Counted from the first letter of the stretch, positions 10,901 to 23,645 are shown. The stretch is 64,000 nt of DNA from Eucommia ulmoides (GCA_016647705.1 CM028335.1:42684526-42748525), one strand, 5' to 3'. Made by a program: numbers and translations. The notes: a model not told the origin generated them from the letters alone.

Positions 10901-12420
10901 ACCTTAGTGTTCATCACGATGGTCATTCTCCCCGACTCAATCTTCACTTGCTCGACGAAAATGATTGCCGAGGTAACCTCATCTGATGAGGGCCTCTATT
11001 TCTCCCTTTACTTGGAAACAGTCCTCGATGACATGATCGCAATTCTTATGGAAGTCGTAGTATTTATCGGCCGACCTGCCTAAAGACTTCCTCCTGAAGG
11101 GAGGGGCAGGTGGGAAGATTCTCTTCCCGGCGTTCTTGGTAAAGATTGTGGCAACAGATGGGGTGAGGGGTGTGAAACCATACTTGCGAGGGCTTGGGGT
11201 GGCCTTCTATCGCCGGGCAAAGGTCCCAATCGATCTTCTACTTGGAGCCTCCTGGAGGCTTGAGCTAAGCTCAGCCCTTCATCAGGCCGACCCTTCTTCT
11301 TGAGGAGTTCTTCTCTCTCCTTCTTCATCCGGTCGAGGAGGTCAGTTTTGTAGTAACTGTTGCCAAGATCCAAAGCTTTGCGAAGGCACGACGCTGGCCT
11401 TGAACTTAGATCGTAGGAGAGTCTCCGATGCCTTAATTCGCCGATAAAGGTATTGAGGGCCACGACATCGGACACCCCTTCACAGGTGAAGGATTCCATC
11501 CAGAACCTGTGGACGTAATTGCCCAAGTTCTCATTTGCTTCCTACCTAAGGACGAGAATGTAAGTAACAGTCTTGGGCCTGTATCTGGATCGGTCGAACC
11601 TCTCCAGGAATTATTCCTCGAGCTGGAGAAAGGTGGAGATTAAGGCCGATAACAGGTCGTTGAACGATATCCGAGTAGGGCCTGCCAGACCAAGCGAGAA
11701 AAACTTGTATCTCACTATGTTGGAGGTAGTGTACATATCCATGTGGGAGACATAGATGGAGAGATGATATATGGGATCGGTTGTCCCATCGTATTGGGCC
11801 ACCGACGGATTGGGGAATTGATATGGGATAGACTTGTCTACGATCTTACTAATGAAAGGGGATCTGACCCCAGTGTCCAGTTTGGCTATTCTTCCGGCGT
11901 TACGCATTTGATTGAAAGCGACCTCTATCTCAGCTATGTGTCATTCCATTACGACCTCTCCTCTTACCAGGACGACGACCTGATTGGCGGCGGCTTGGGC
12001 TTCACGCCTCCAAGCTTGTGATAGAGAGTGGGACTCTACCTCTTGAATTTGGCAAAACCAGCAAGACCAGTACTCGAACGGATTCTGGCGACTATACTCC
12101 CGGGCTGACGGCAACCCCAGTCTATCCTCGGATCGTCTCCCACACGTCGACTGATACATAAACCTCAAGGTAACGGGGAAGAAGGGTCGTGTTCCCTCTC
12201 CCTAATTGTCGAGTCAACGGCCTGAGGCCGAACCCGTGCCACCTGTCTGTGAGAGGTGACCACTCGATCATCGGACTCTTCTAGATGGGCCCTCTCCCCT
12301 ACAATATAGAGATCTGGTCTCTCTTGAACTAGGGCTGGTGGAAGGAGAAAGAGGAGGATATTGAAGTAGTATTGGAACTTGCCGAGCTGGCGTTCCACGT
12401 TATCGAGCCTAGAGGCATCA
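10901..12420 (-). pseudogene. gag of element 1 (Tat lineage), decayed
   Basis: The minus strand shows IPYQFPNPSVAQYDGTTDPI followed by YHLSIYVSHMDMYTTSNI (about 11700-11900). Then come GLAGPTRISFNDLL and, in another frame, YVHRFWMESFTCEGVSDVVA (11450-11525). This is the retrotransposon gag fold in its Tat form, a capsid-like protein that forms the particle in the cytoplasm. Continuity is lost at about 11530-11610 by frame changes and stops. The N-terminal part (11940-12420) has only charged, low-complexity reading frames. Confidence 0.8.
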
Positions 12421-12708
12421 ATGGTCCCGGAAGTTTAGCCTAAGCAGACGCTTGAGGCCAGGACTAGGGGATAAGATTATCCTTCAATCTTGATATTTCG
12501 TCCTTATATATTGATATTTTTACCTTCGACTAGACGACGAGTTGTAGCCCTGGTTTCCGATCTTAGTGCACATGACATGTCTTCGGTGGGTTTGCTATTC
12601 TCCGCGGCGTTTTGGTTCCCTAATCACAAAGAGTGTCCAGACCTTGTGTTCATCAAACCTTAGCAAAGCAGGTACCTGATTATTTGGAGAAGGCTGTTTG
12701 TGCGCTTT
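12421..12708 (-). other. 5' leader of element 1, no gene seen
   Basis: This lies between gag and the primer binding site of the minus-strand element. I see no coding signal in it beyond chance frames. Confidence 0.5.
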
Positions 12709-12725
12709 CCACAGACGGTGCCAAA
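12709..12725 (-). other. Primer binding site of element 1
   Basis: The minus strand reads TTTGGCACCGTCTGTGG one base after the LTR end ...CATCAACA (12727). This differs by one base from TTTGGCGCCGTCTGTGG, the phrase found at the LTR/internal junction of many Tat-lineage elements. It fixes the orientation of element 1. Confidence 0.7.
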
Positions 12726-12726
12726 C

Positions 12727-13288
12727 TGTTGATGTCAAAAAATAATCCAACCAACAGTATGGTCTGGTCACCCTTTGGCGGGGAGAGCTCCAACTGATCT
12801 GGAGATGAACTTCGTCTTTGATAGGGCCCTTGACCCGAGTTGGATAGGCGTTATCCGGCCCCCTGTCCAAGCTAGAGGGTTCAGTCCTGCTGGTCTCTTT
12901 ATTCATACCGCTGTCCGGGCTGAGCTCCAATCTGTTACCTGCACACAAGACCTGCCGGGGGGGGGGGGTTCTCGGCATGTTCCCTCCAGCGTGAGAGTAA
13001 GAGCTCAGGAGGAAGAAAACAGGTCATTTGGAGAAAAGCTATTACCTCGATCTGCTTGGCGTATTTTCGCGTATATATATATATATATTCCATCTTACAA
13101 AAGAAAAGAAAGAGGAAGAAAAGAATTGAATGAACAATGAGGATAGAGAATGATTCTTAAGCGAGGAATAAAATAATAGGAAGAAAACAAAAATGAGAAC
13201 AAAAATTACATGGAAATCCATTACAATGATGGAAAAGTGGACTAACAACAAATGAAATTATGATATTTTTTGTGAAAAAAGTATTTTC
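12727..13288 (-). repeat. 5' LTR of element 1, proximal part
   Basis: The LTR end (TGTTGATGTC on the plus strand at 12727) lies against the primer binding site. It contains a G12 run at 12957-12968 and a TA repeat at 13071-13089 that could serve as a TATA region on the minus strand. It is cut at 13288 by the insertion 13289-19868 and resumes at 19874. The outer end is not certain; TTTCA at 20059-20063, just before the CACTA terminus, would give a TGAAA start. Confidence 0.6.
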
Positions 13289-13749
13289 TGTTGATTATAT
13301 CTCATAATCACAATAAAATGAAATTGAATAATAATCTAAACCATACATAAATACTATGACACAATAATAAAGAACGATAATTGAATACATACATGTTTGG
13401 GCTATCGCAAGAGATGAAATCTGTCGCAACGGATTACTAACTATTCCTCACTATGATATAGATTTCGTGATGGCAGCTCTCAATTGGAAGAAACCCTTAA
13501 TCTAGACTAGGGAGATGATCTAATTATATATATTAGGGTTTCTCGTTGGGCCCTCCTATAACGGGCTTCAACGAAACCCTGAACCTACACTTGTCACTTA
13601 ATTAGGCTTCCACATAAAAGATGCCATAACCCAGATCAAAATATGATCACTGATTATTTGGGCTGCTTATATATAATAGACTATCCATTAACCTATTTTT
13701 GTAAAATAATTTATTCAATTAATGTTAGTCCACAAAGTTTTTTTCAACA
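13289..13749 (-). repeat. 3' LTR of the 6.6-kb element
   Basis: 461 bases, TGTTGATTATATCTC...TTTTTCAACA. It matches 19404-19868 over its full length and has the same termini. Confidence 0.9.
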
Positions 13750-13765
13750 TTCTCCCACTGGGGCT
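13750..13765 (-). other. Polypurine tract of the 6.6-kb element
   Basis: The minus strand reads AGCCCCAGTGGGAGAA directly before TGTTG, the copia-like arrangement of a polypurine tract and 3' LTR. Confidence 0.7.
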
Positions 13766-16700
13766 AAATTAATTGAATAAATTTAATTTAAAAAAAAGAC
13801 TCTTGGGTAAATAACATAAAAAAATTATTTTTGTGTGACTACACATTTTTTTTAAAGAAATGATAGTCTATAAGTAATATTTTGATAAACTTATCCGATC
13901 TAACATGATCTTAATATTGGATTATGATAGTCTATATGTTAATCTCAACAAACATAAGACCCTTCATACTCACAAATACTTATAACCATATCGACATGGA
14001 TCGTAAGCCCAATAGTGTAGTAAGAAATCAATGGCAATATGTGATCATCATCTAAAGATGCATTATTTCTTATCAGTCCTTATTACAATCTCTCAACAAA
14101 ATGAAATTGTTAATTGCAGTTTCTTAACAAAATAAAACTGCTATAATTTCTCAACAATATGAAATTGTTTAACTTTAACAAGTCATCTGTCACTAACAAT
14201 ACATCACAAGATCTCAAAATAGTGATTTGTAGCAATCAAAAGTAGACAACTATAATTCTTAAGGCACAATATCTTAAAATAGCATATTGTATAATTAATT
14301 CAAATAATATGATATGTAATAATATAATATGCAATAATGATGATTATCAAATAGATTTTAATTTTTCAAAAAGCATAACAATAGTGGTCACAACGTAATC
14401 ATCGAAATAAAAAGAAATACAAAAATTCTCACTAAATCAGAGAATAAAAAGACTTAATGACACCCATATTCACAACATGTTCCTTGAACGCTATGGGTCG
14501 TAAACTTTGGTTTAATATACTCAATTCAAATAATATGATATGCAATAATATAATATGTAATAATGATGATTATCAAATGAATTTCAATTTTGCAAAACGC
14601 ATAACAATAGTGGTCACAACATATCATAGAATTAAAAGAAAATACAAAAACTTCTACTTAACCAGAGAATCAAAATGTTCAAATAAGTATAAACGATACA
14701 ATATAAGAATCAATTGTGTCATCAAAAACTCCCATTTGGGTAGAGTCTACAATAAATAATTATTCGCTAAGCATGAAGATCAACAAAATAAGAAAAAATT
14801 TATAACAAAAGTGATAAATGTTTACACAATACAATCATCGAAATAAAAAAAATTATAGAGACTCCCACTAAATTAAGGGATCAATTTAGAATTTCATTAT
14901 AGCATTATTGTTCTTCACAACAAAAGAAACTACTTTCACAAAAAAATTACAACTAGATCAATTACGAGTATTAAACAAAATGCTCAATTAGGTACAAACA
15001 ATGCAATATAAGAATCTATTGCGTTATCATAAACTCTCATTTGAGTAAAGTCTTTAATAAACAATTATTCTTTAATCATGAGGATCAACAAAATAAATTT
15101 TTTTTACATATTTAAAAATTCATCCCATTTGGGCAAATTGACCTTCAAATTCATATATTTTCTTCAAAATATAATAAAATAAATAATCTTTTAAAATTTA
15201 TTCCATTTGGACAAACAAATTTATTAAATTATTTATCTCACATAATATTCTCATACAATTAAATTAATTTGCACAATAACCCACTTTGGGCAGGTGAATG
15301 TACAAATTAATCTAAAATTTTCCTATCAACAAAATAGGAATTTGAAAACTTGCAAACTATGTTGATTAAATAACATTGGTAAAATAATCTCAAAAATTCA
15401 CAAGCAACCGTTCTAAAATAAGAAAATTAAACAATATTTTCCAATAATTGAAATAATTTGCACCATAATCCCCTTTGGGTAGCTGAATGTACAAATTAAT
15501 CTAAAATATTTTCATTAACAAAATAAGAATTCAAAAACTTGCAAACTATGTTGGTTAAATTACTTTAGTAAAATAATCTCAACAATTCACAAGTAACGGT
15601 TCCAAAATGAGAAAATTAAACAATATTACCCAACCACAATAATGCATATTAGCAATATATATGCATATGATCAAAATAAGATGAAGTACATTACAAAATA
15701 TACTTTCAGTGATCAATGATCAATTATAGTTGCAAGAATTTGAACAACAATTTTACTACACTCTAAAATTAATTATTAAATTAGTTTCTATATAGAATAA
15801 AAAATTAAGGGCTTGAAAATTGGAAAACTATAATTAATCATAATTAGTGATTTTTATGGATTCCTTAATATGAACCTCAAAGGCCAAAAGTTGTAGTTAA
15901 GAAAGTCTAGTTGGCTGAGATATTATATAGGCCCAAACTCAAAATTAATATTTATATAATAAGCCCAAACCTGGATCCCTACCAAGATATTCTAATCACG
16001 ATGATAGTGTTTCCAATTTAAGGTCTTTTTATATGTTCATGAATAATTTATCCATATTAATAATTCTACCAGGCTTGTTAATTAATAAATAATTGCTGGC
16101 CCAATAGACCCATCAAAATATATGTATAATCCATTAAACACTTTAAGATTTAGACAATGCAAGAAGAAGCCCTTGAGAAATTGTACAAAAACAACTCAGT
16201 AATGTATGATCCATTAAACACTTTAAGGCTCAGACAACACAAGAAGAAGCCCTTGAGAAATTGTACAAAAACAACTTGGTACTTTTCTTCCATTCCAAAA
16301 ACGCAAATATATTGCCCTAAATATAGCCCAAATTCGAAAAATGAAAGATCTTATTTTCATTAATGGAAGGTGCAGTAATAACCGAATTGGTTATTAAAAT
16401 TATATTTAACCCACTAAGAATCCTGAATACATATCATATATTTGATTATCTACAACCACTTCTCAATAGTGTTCTATTCAATTCAGCTTCCATTAGGTTA
16501 CCAAAATAAGGATATAATTCTCTCAATCATGTCACTTATCATGTAAATATTTCATAAAGGCAACAAATAAAAAGATAAGAAATCGAACCATTTTAGGATT
16601 CCTAACAATCAAATACATGAATATGGGATTCAACACGCCCCCTCACATGCAAGGTGGACTTCACAAACCACTACGAACGGTTTTTAGAAAGCCTAACATT

Positions 16701-19142
16701 AATGTGTTGAATTAAATATGTTAAAAATTCATTTCTTTACTTGACCCTTTTAACTACACACACGATATCAAATGATTTTATTAAAAGCAATATTTATGTA
16801 CTTCAACTCATTGAAGCAATAAAAATTGTCAAGAGATTGGATAATATTACCCATACAATTATCAAAACCTTATATATGTTAATGAAAAAGTTAGGGATAG
16901 AGAATTGTAAAAAATCTTATCTTAATGGAATGTTGAAAACTTGCCAATTTAATTAATATTAATTACATAAAATTGAGTTTTTTATTCTAAAAAATTGTGC
17001 AACCTCACAAAAATTAGTGAATACTAGTTTCACACATCAATTTGGCCCCTCATCAGAAAAAGTGCATCACTAATGTTTGCTTATTAGATCGTTTTCTTTT
17101 CATTGTTATTATTTAGAAACAATAGTCTAGTCTCCTCCAAGGGGGATGGCAACTAAGAGGCTTGTGAGAATCAGTTGACGAAAATCAGTTTCTACCACAA
17201 TACTCTTGCATGAGCTAAAATTCAAAAGATCAATCTCATACGATAGAAATTGAGTACATAATTGTTAGGCAATGAGGTTTATTTGCTTCCACAACCAATC
17301 AACTCTAGTGGGCATGGTTTGCTTAATTTAAGAAACTGCAATTGATTATCCAGTCATTCTAATTCCAAAGGACCTCTGAGCCTTCTCCCAACTACTAATT
17401 GCGATTTCTAATAAAATCTACACACTGAAGTGTCAATCACCATAAAAACATCTAAGATAAATTTAACGTTGTACTGTAATTAGTGTAAAATCACTAAATT
17501 GCATACCATTAGCAACATGTATAAGAAAAAATAAATTTACAAAACCTCTAAAATTTAGGGGTTAATTGTTTAATTAACTCTTTTTACTAGTTTTAGTTCA
17601 CTGCACTTCAGAAAAGAATACTTAAAGTTAATAAGACATCTTAAATGTTTAAATTAAAACTACTTGGATCAAAGTGAGATTCTAGTCAAACTTCTGAGTA
17701 TAAAGTATCAAAAAAGCCTAAACCTTAATAAACAACAAATCCATCGATTGCGTTGGGGCCATCATCCACTACTTTGACTAATATTATATCATTATATAAT
17801 ATTTGCATTTTCACTCAAAGCAAATTAGAAGAACGTCTCAAAAATCAAAAATCAGAAGCATAAATTATACAATAATAACAAATGTGATAATGCTCCAACC
17901 AAATAATATGTGCAGTACTTTATTCCGTTTTAATAACATGGGAATATAAAACCAATTGGTTTCAAAACTAGACAGAAGTTTTGAGAACAGAAGGACCAAA
18001 TTGGAATTGTTTTAAATTTTGGAACTAATTTGACATTAATCTGAAATATTAGGGGCCAAAAATGTAATAATCCTCTTTCCCAAAAAGAAATAATAAGGCT
18101 TTCATAGATGAAACTACTGTTTCGGTACGTCGTCGGCCGCGCCACAATTGCACAGAGAAATTTAAATTAATTATTAAATTAGTTTTATATGACTTAAAAC
18201 TAATTAGGAGATTACATATCAATAAATTTTAATATAGGGAGAATGAGTATTGAAATCCCATTCCAAATCAAGCAACATAATTTATGGTAACTTTTCAAAA
18301 GAAAAACATGCTTAAAAATAATTTTAAGCTAATTAAATCACATAATAAGTAATAATTAATTAAAAATTATTTTTAATTCACCAAAATATTAAAAATCATA
18401 TAGAAAATTAGAGGACAGAAAGAAAAAAAAAAAAAGGTGCATAGGAAAAAACGGGACCCAAAACAGGTTTCAAAAGAGACCCCACGTGCCACACGCGCCA
18501 ATCCATACGCGTGGGCTTCCATGGCCTGGCTAGAGGTCATCTTCAACCTCCAACCAAGTCTGCGACCGGGTCACACGACCCGAATTTGACCCGATGTGTT
18601 CAATCCCCAAAAAATGCGGTCTTTTCTGTAATTTTTTTCGTGGGTTTATGTATATCCACTTATTTCTAACATATCTATAACAATTAATTGAAGAACAAAT
18701 AAGAGAAAAATCACCAAACATGAAGAACAAGTTGTGGTTTTCTCACTCCTCCATGGCCAAAACCTAAAACTCGATATTAACCTTTATTTTCACCGAATTT
18801 TATATGGGTTTAAGCCTAATACTAATTTAAAACCTTTATACAACATTTAATTGAACCAAAAACACATCAATATTCCTCAATTTTAAAATTGAATCTTGGT
18901 TTTACTAGGGTTTCGAAGCCAAAAATTCAACCACGAAATATTATTTGATTACGCAACCAAATAGCATGTATAATATATCAAATTAAATCTTGAATCAATA
19001 GGAACAAAAACCCTAAAGTTTTACAATTAATTGAAACAAAAAATTACATGAAATCACGACCCAAGTTTCGGTTTCGGGAGTTTTCTAGGGTTTGTAACCG
19101 AAACTTCTACCATTAAATACTTTTTGATTACGCAACCAAATG

Positions 19143-19232
<90 letters not shown>

Positions 19233-19379
19233 AATTAAAGCTTGAAACAAGAGAAATAAAAGCCGTATGGTTTCACAGTCAATCGAAACAAAAAATCACA
19301 TGAAATCATGTCCCCAAGTTTTTGTTTTGTTTAATAACAGAAAAAAAAAATGTTCTAAAAAAATTATCGATCCTAAATC
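13766..19379. other. Non-coding interior of the 6.6-kb element with degenerate internal repeats
   Basis: No protein is recognised. A block at about 14285-14440 recurs at about 14517-14670 (shared AATAATATGATATG and ATAACAATAGTGGTCACAAC), roughly 230 bases apart. Another pair lies about 300 bases apart (near 14725 and 15025, both with GTCT(A/T)(C/T)AATAAA). A further pair lies near 15290 and 15470, and two copies of a roughly 90-base block lie at 16125-16190 and 16205-16275. The right end near 18480-18780 is less AT-rich but gives only chance frames. Confidence 0.6.
19145..19230. repeat. (AT)n microsatellite, 43 units
   Basis: 86 uninterrupted bases of AT inside the 6.6-kb element. Such tracts are polymorphic and prone to assembly error. 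Confidence 0.97.
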
Positions 19380-19384
19380 ATGTC

Positions 19385-19403
19385 TGTAGGCTTCAATACT
19401 ACA
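19385..19403 (-). other. Degenerate initiator-Met-type primer binding site
   Basis: Next to the right LTR the minus strand reads TAGTATTGAAGCC. This aligns with TGGTATCAGAGCC with four differences, all transitions. It agrees with the orientation set by the polypurine tract. Confidence 0.4.
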
Positions 19404-19868
19404 TGTTGATTATATCTCATAATCACAATAAAACAGAATTGAACAATAAGTTAAAGTATACATGAATATTAGGACACAATAATAAAGAACGATAATCGAA
19501 TGCGTACCTGTTTGGGCCATCGCAGGAGATTGAATCTGTCGCAACAGATTACTAACTAAGTTTTCCTCTCTATCATCTAGATTTCATGGTGGCAACTCTC
19601 AATAGAAAGAAACCCTTCATATAAACTAGGGAGGGGATTTAGTTATATATACTAGAGTTTTTCGTTGGGTCATCCCATAACGGGTTTCAACAAAATCCTG
19701 AACCTACACTTGTCACTTAACTGGGCTTCCACATAAATGATGTCACAACCTAAATCAAAATATTATCACTGATTATTGGGATTGCTTATATATAATAAAC
19801 TATCCATTAACCCATTTTTTTAAAATAATTTATTCAATTAATGTTAACCCACAAAATGTTTTCCAACA
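19404..19868 (-). repeat. 5' LTR of the 6.6-kb element
   Basis: 465 bases, TGTTGATTATATCTC...TTTCCAACA, paired with 13289-13749. Confidence 0.9.
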
Positions 19869-19873
19869 TTTTC

Positions 19874-20065
19874 GACATAGAATAATTTTCAAAGGAGGAA
19901 AACAAATTGAAAGAAAGAAAAGAAAAAAGAATGAAATTTGATATGGAGTAAAATAGTCTTTATACTTACTCTATAGAAAAAGATGAGTCAAACTGAAACC
20001 CATCAAAAATTTTGACCCACTTGAAAAAGTCACGTGATCCACGTCTCTTTGTGGCTAGTTTCATG
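19874..20065 (-). repeat. Resumed LTR of element 1 beyond the 6.6-kb insertion
   Basis: Removing the insertion and one TTTTC copy joins this sequence to 13288. It is purine-rich on the plus strand and has no coding potential. That it is still LTR is inferred from position. Confidence 0.4.
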
Positions 20066-20392
20066 CACTACAAGAAAAAATTGTATTAACGGTGAACTCT
20101 AATAATAAAAATAAAATTCATCGTAAAAGGGTAGTATTAGTAAGGAAATTTAATTTTCACACTAAAATTTAATGATTATTGGCCATAACGTAAAAAATTC
20201 TTCACTTACTTTTTTTACCATTAAATATAAAATTCGTCATTAAATTAGTCACAAGTAAATTCTCGCAATTTGTTTTTTCCAGCAATAAATAAATAACTAT
20301 TAGCAATATTTATTTATTTATTTATTAGAAAACAAATGTCAAGAAATAAATCCTTACAAATTGTTAATAATTAATAATATGTACCTACAACA
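20066..20392 (+). mobile_element. CACTA (En/Spm) terminus and subterminal region, one end only
   Basis: CACTACAAGAAAAAATTG at 20066-20083 is the classic terminal inverted repeat start of plant CACTA transposons. Subterminal AT-rich sequence with short repeated motifs (TAAAATTTAATG, ATTCGTC) follows. No matching end (CTTGTAGTG) was found by eye in the window. Either the other end is lost, or the element was broken by the LINE and later insertions. Confidence 0.65.
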
Positions 20393-21985
20393 ACAACTAA
20401 TCATTTGTCCCACTTAAGTAGAGTCAGATACATTAATCCGTCTACGCCATAATGAACGATGAAGGGTCATCCCCTCAGTTAGGTTCAATGTCATCAAATC
20501 AGTTCTAATAGTCTCGTCCCAAGTCTTTTTAGACATACCTCTCCCTCTAGTATCCCCTCACACTTGAATTCAATCTCATTTTCTGACTAGTCCTTATATG
20601 GGTCTTTTGGGTATATGTCCAAACCGCCATAAACAATTTTCTCTCATCTTCTATTCGATGGGTGCTATTTCTAATTTCTCTTTAATAGTTTCATTCTTAA
20701 TCTTATCCATTCTCATCTTCCCACTCATCCATCATAACATTCTCATATCTGTTACACTAATTTTTTAGACATGTTTTATTTTTACTACCCAACATTCTGA
20801 ACTATACAGAAGCGTCAATCTTATTGCAGTTTGGTAGAATTTTTCTTTTAGTTTCAATGGTATTCTACAAACACATATCACCCCAACTTTACTTCTCCAC
20901 CTCAACCATCATGCCTTAACTCTATGAGTAATATCCTCTTCGATTTCACTATTACCCTGAATCATTGAACCTAAATATCTGAAATGATTCACCTTTAGAA
21001 CCTCCTCATCTCCAATTTTGACCACACCTTCATCTCTTCGGGTATTACTAAAATTACAATGCATGTATTCCGTCTTACTTCTACTAACCTTCAAGCCTTT
21101 GGACTCTAAGGCTTCTTTCTATATTTCTAACTTAGCATTAAAACCTATTATATTTTTATCAATTAATACTATGTCATTCGTAGATAGCATATTCTAAGGT
21201 ACTCTATCTTTTATATATTTTGTTAGCTCATTCATAACTAGAACGAAGATGTAAGGACTTAAAGATGATCCTTGATGTAGGCCTATATTAATAGAAAATG
21301 CACAAGTATCGTCTCCTCTTGTTCGAACATTAGTGACTATACTTTCATACATATTTTTAATTACCTCAATATATTTGTTGGATACAAGTTTCTTTTCTAG
21401 CACCCACCACAAAATTTCTCTGGGTACCCAATCATAAGCCTTCTCCAGGTTCACAAATACCATATGTAAATCTTTCTTCTTCTCTCTATATTTTTCCATT
21501 AATCTCTTAAGTAAATAGATAGTTTCAATGGTTGATCGGCTGGGTATAAATCTAAATTGGTTTTCTTCTATACTCGTTTCATGTCTTATTCTATATTCTA
21601 TCACTCTCTCCCAAAGTTTCATAGTATGACTCATAAGTTTTATGTCCCGATAATTCACTCAACTTTGAACATCTCCTTTATTTTTATAGATAGACACTAA
21701 GATACTTCTCCTCCAGTCATTAAGCATTCTTTTAGTTTTCAAAATGTCATTAAAAAGTCTAGTCAACTACTATATCCCAATATCTCCCAGACATTTCCAC
21801 ACCTCTATTGGGATCTCATCTGGCCCTACTGCTCTTCCAATTTTCATTTTTCTTAGTGCTATTCTAACTTCTGACGCCCTGATTCTTCTATGGAACTTAT
21901 AAATCTTATCTAAAAGTAAATTAGGCAACTCTAAATTAAATTTAGATTATCCGACGTTGTTCTCATTAAATAAAACAAATTTGAA
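20393..21985 (-). mobile_element. 5'-truncated RTE-type LINE
   Basis: The minus strand ends at about 20393 in a GTTGTTGTTGTAG tail, the (TTG)n-type tail of plant RTE elements. Upstream it encodes the C-terminal half of a non-LTR RT: MSHTMKLWERVIEYRIRHET, QFRFIPSRSTIETIYLLKRL, DLHMVFVNLEKAYDWVPREI, GLHQGSSLSPYIFVLVMNEL, then KVSRSKTEYMHCNFSNT and NHFRYLGSMIQGNSEIEEDI. Endonuclease and the N-terminal RT are missing. The 5' limit is approximate and no target duplication could be assigned. Confidence 0.85.
20909..21860 (-). pseudogene. RTE-type LINE reverse transcriptase, catalytically dead
   Basis: This is the enzyme that copies LINE RNA at the target site. The largest open piece is 21194-21658 (154 codons), ending just before the active site. 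There the usual ...W-x-M-L-F-A-D-D-I-V-L has become stop-N-M-L-S-T-N-D-I-V-L, so the first catalytic Asp is Asn and the Trp codon is TAG. Another stop lies at about 21130, and the frame resumes at 20909-21094. Several of the changes are G-to-A in coding sense, as expected for methylated DNA. Confidence 0.8.
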
Positions 21986-23004
21986 AAACACCAATTCATT
22001 TTGCTCCTTCCTATTGCTATTGCTCCAATATCCTTCCATTCTCTATTCAATTTGCATCGTTGGGTCCTCGTGAGCCTCTCTTGAAGCTGCACCACCGTTG
22101 AATTCCATCATTGTCTCTTAAAGTTGATTCCCACTCTAGTCATCAATTCCTACGCAGTCTGGTATGTATATATCTCTCTTTCTCTCTCTTGATCAATTTC
22201 TTTCGATGTTGGTCATCAATTTTCACCGCTCTAACTGTATGTTGAGCGTTATCCTCATTCCCTTGTTGCGACTAATCGGGAACTATTCTTGGATTGCTGG
22301 AAATTTTTATCGATTAATATCTGGACATAGGCAATTTAATTCAATTAGTTAACCTAACCAATTGGTTTACTGTTCAAGAATTTTGTTCCCAAATTTACTA
22401 TTCCAAAAATTTGGTTATGTTATTTATTTTAAAATTAACCTAAATTGTTATAGAATTAACAAAGATTAACCTAATAGATTAAGTTCCTGACATTCCAAAC
22501 TTAACCTAGCAAATTTAGTATTTTGTTTCATGTTTAATTCCCAAATTTCTGTTTCTGGTTCCAGAAATAGATAGATTTCTATATCTATTTCTGGTTCCAG
22601 ATTTTTTTTTTAGTTTAATTCGTTGGTCGCACTCTAAGATAATAAATTAAGCTTAAAACTCTATTTTCTTCTTCATCATCTATATTCTAATATTCAAATA
22701 TAATATTTCTTTTGATTTCTTGATTATATATATTTACATTGTTTCTCTTTGAGTGATATATACAAGACTACATTGTTGATAGTTGATCTATCTGTCGTTG
22801 GGGTTCTTTTTGTATAATTTCGTTGCTATGATTTTTTAATTTTTTTGTTCTGTTTTGAGAAACTTATTTTTTAATTAACTTTAAATATGATATCAAACAT
22901 AAATTTAATATATAGTTGATATCAACTAGAAGAATTCAATCTAACTGATATTAACTGAAAGACTTAAAATTTATTTAAAGGACCGATAAATAAATACTCG
23001 TACT
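21986..23004. other. Unassigned AT-rich sequence
   Basis: It may be the interior of the CACTA element or older flank. At 22010-22170 it is CT-rich and ends in a GT-donor-like CTG|GTATGT with a CT repeat after it, resembling a plant 5' UTR exon. I recognise no protein. The 62-codon frame at 22164-22352 looks like chance. Confidence 0.4.
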
Positions 23005-23645
23005 TAAAGAATTAAAAAGTGGGTTGGGTGTTCAAAATGCCCAAACATGACTCGATTGGCGCAAAACTCAACATTTACTATCGGTTCGGCCATTAAGACT
23101 TATAAGAAGAACCAAAGTAATTCGGACGAGTAGTTTACAATTTATGCAAAAAAAATAAAAAAGAAAAGAAGAAGGAATTTAAACACTTGAAAGAAGTTAA
23201 AAACGAGTTAGATGTTCAAATTGTTCAAACAAAGTCCAATTGGGGCGAAACTCAAGGGTCACTGCTACCCCATCCATTAAGACTTGTAGGAAGAAACATA
23301 AATGAATTTGGATACGCAATTGAGGATTTATACGAAAAAGTAAAATTTGAACACTCAAAGTTAGAAACTAGTAGGGTGTCCAAATTGCCTAAACAAAGTC
23401 CGATTGGCAAAAGAAGAGAGGGTTAAGTACAGCTTCGACCATTAAGACTTGTAAGAATAAATTGAAATGATTTGGATAAACAATATAGGATTTATGCGGA
23501 AAAAAAAAAAAGAATTTGAACACTTAAAAAAGTTAAGAACGGGTTGAGTGTCCAAAATGCCCAAACGGAGTTCGATTGGTAAGAAACTCAAGGGTTAACC
23601 TCCCAACTATTAAGGCATGTAGGAGGAAATAAAAGTTAACTTGGA
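23005..23645 (+). repeat. Four-unit tandem array, 164-181-bp period
   Basis: The phrase GTGTCCAAAATGCCCAAAC followed by AGTCCGATTGG recurs with variants, with (C/A)GATTGG or CAATTGG at about 23053, 23234, 23399 and 23571. Each unit also carries a CCATTAAGACTTGTA(A/G)GAA block. The array abuts the Ogre-type LTR start at 23658. Arrays just upstream of a 3' LTR are usual for Tat/Ogre elements, but no clear polypurine tract separates the two here. Confidence 0.75.

Larger units (their letters stand above)
13284..19873 (-). mobile_element. Complete 6.6-kb LTR element without recognisable pol (LARD-like or decayed copia)
   Basis: Two direct LTRs, 13289-13749 and 19404-19868, both run TGTTG...CAACA. 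They are flanked by the identical 5-base duplication TTTTC at 13284-13288 and 19869-19873. A purine-rich tract inside the left LTR and a degenerate initiator-Met PBS inside the right LTR show that it is oriented on the minus strand. By eye the LTRs differ at about 20 of the first 155 aligned positions, so the insertion is old. The 5.65-kb interior is AT-rich, with no gag, RT or integrase motif on either strand. It could be a large non-autonomous (LARD-type) element or a copia element decayed beyond recognition. Confidence 0.85.

Noticed and set aside
12595-13140. Overlapping frames of 121-127 codons on both strands
   Set aside because: They lie across the LTR, primer binding site and leader of element 1, with no family resemblance.
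22010-22352. CT-rich segment with a GT donor and a hydrophobic 62-codon frame, possible host gene 5' end
   Set aside because: No recognisable protein and no following exon. It may be a CACTA interior; not enough to call a gene.
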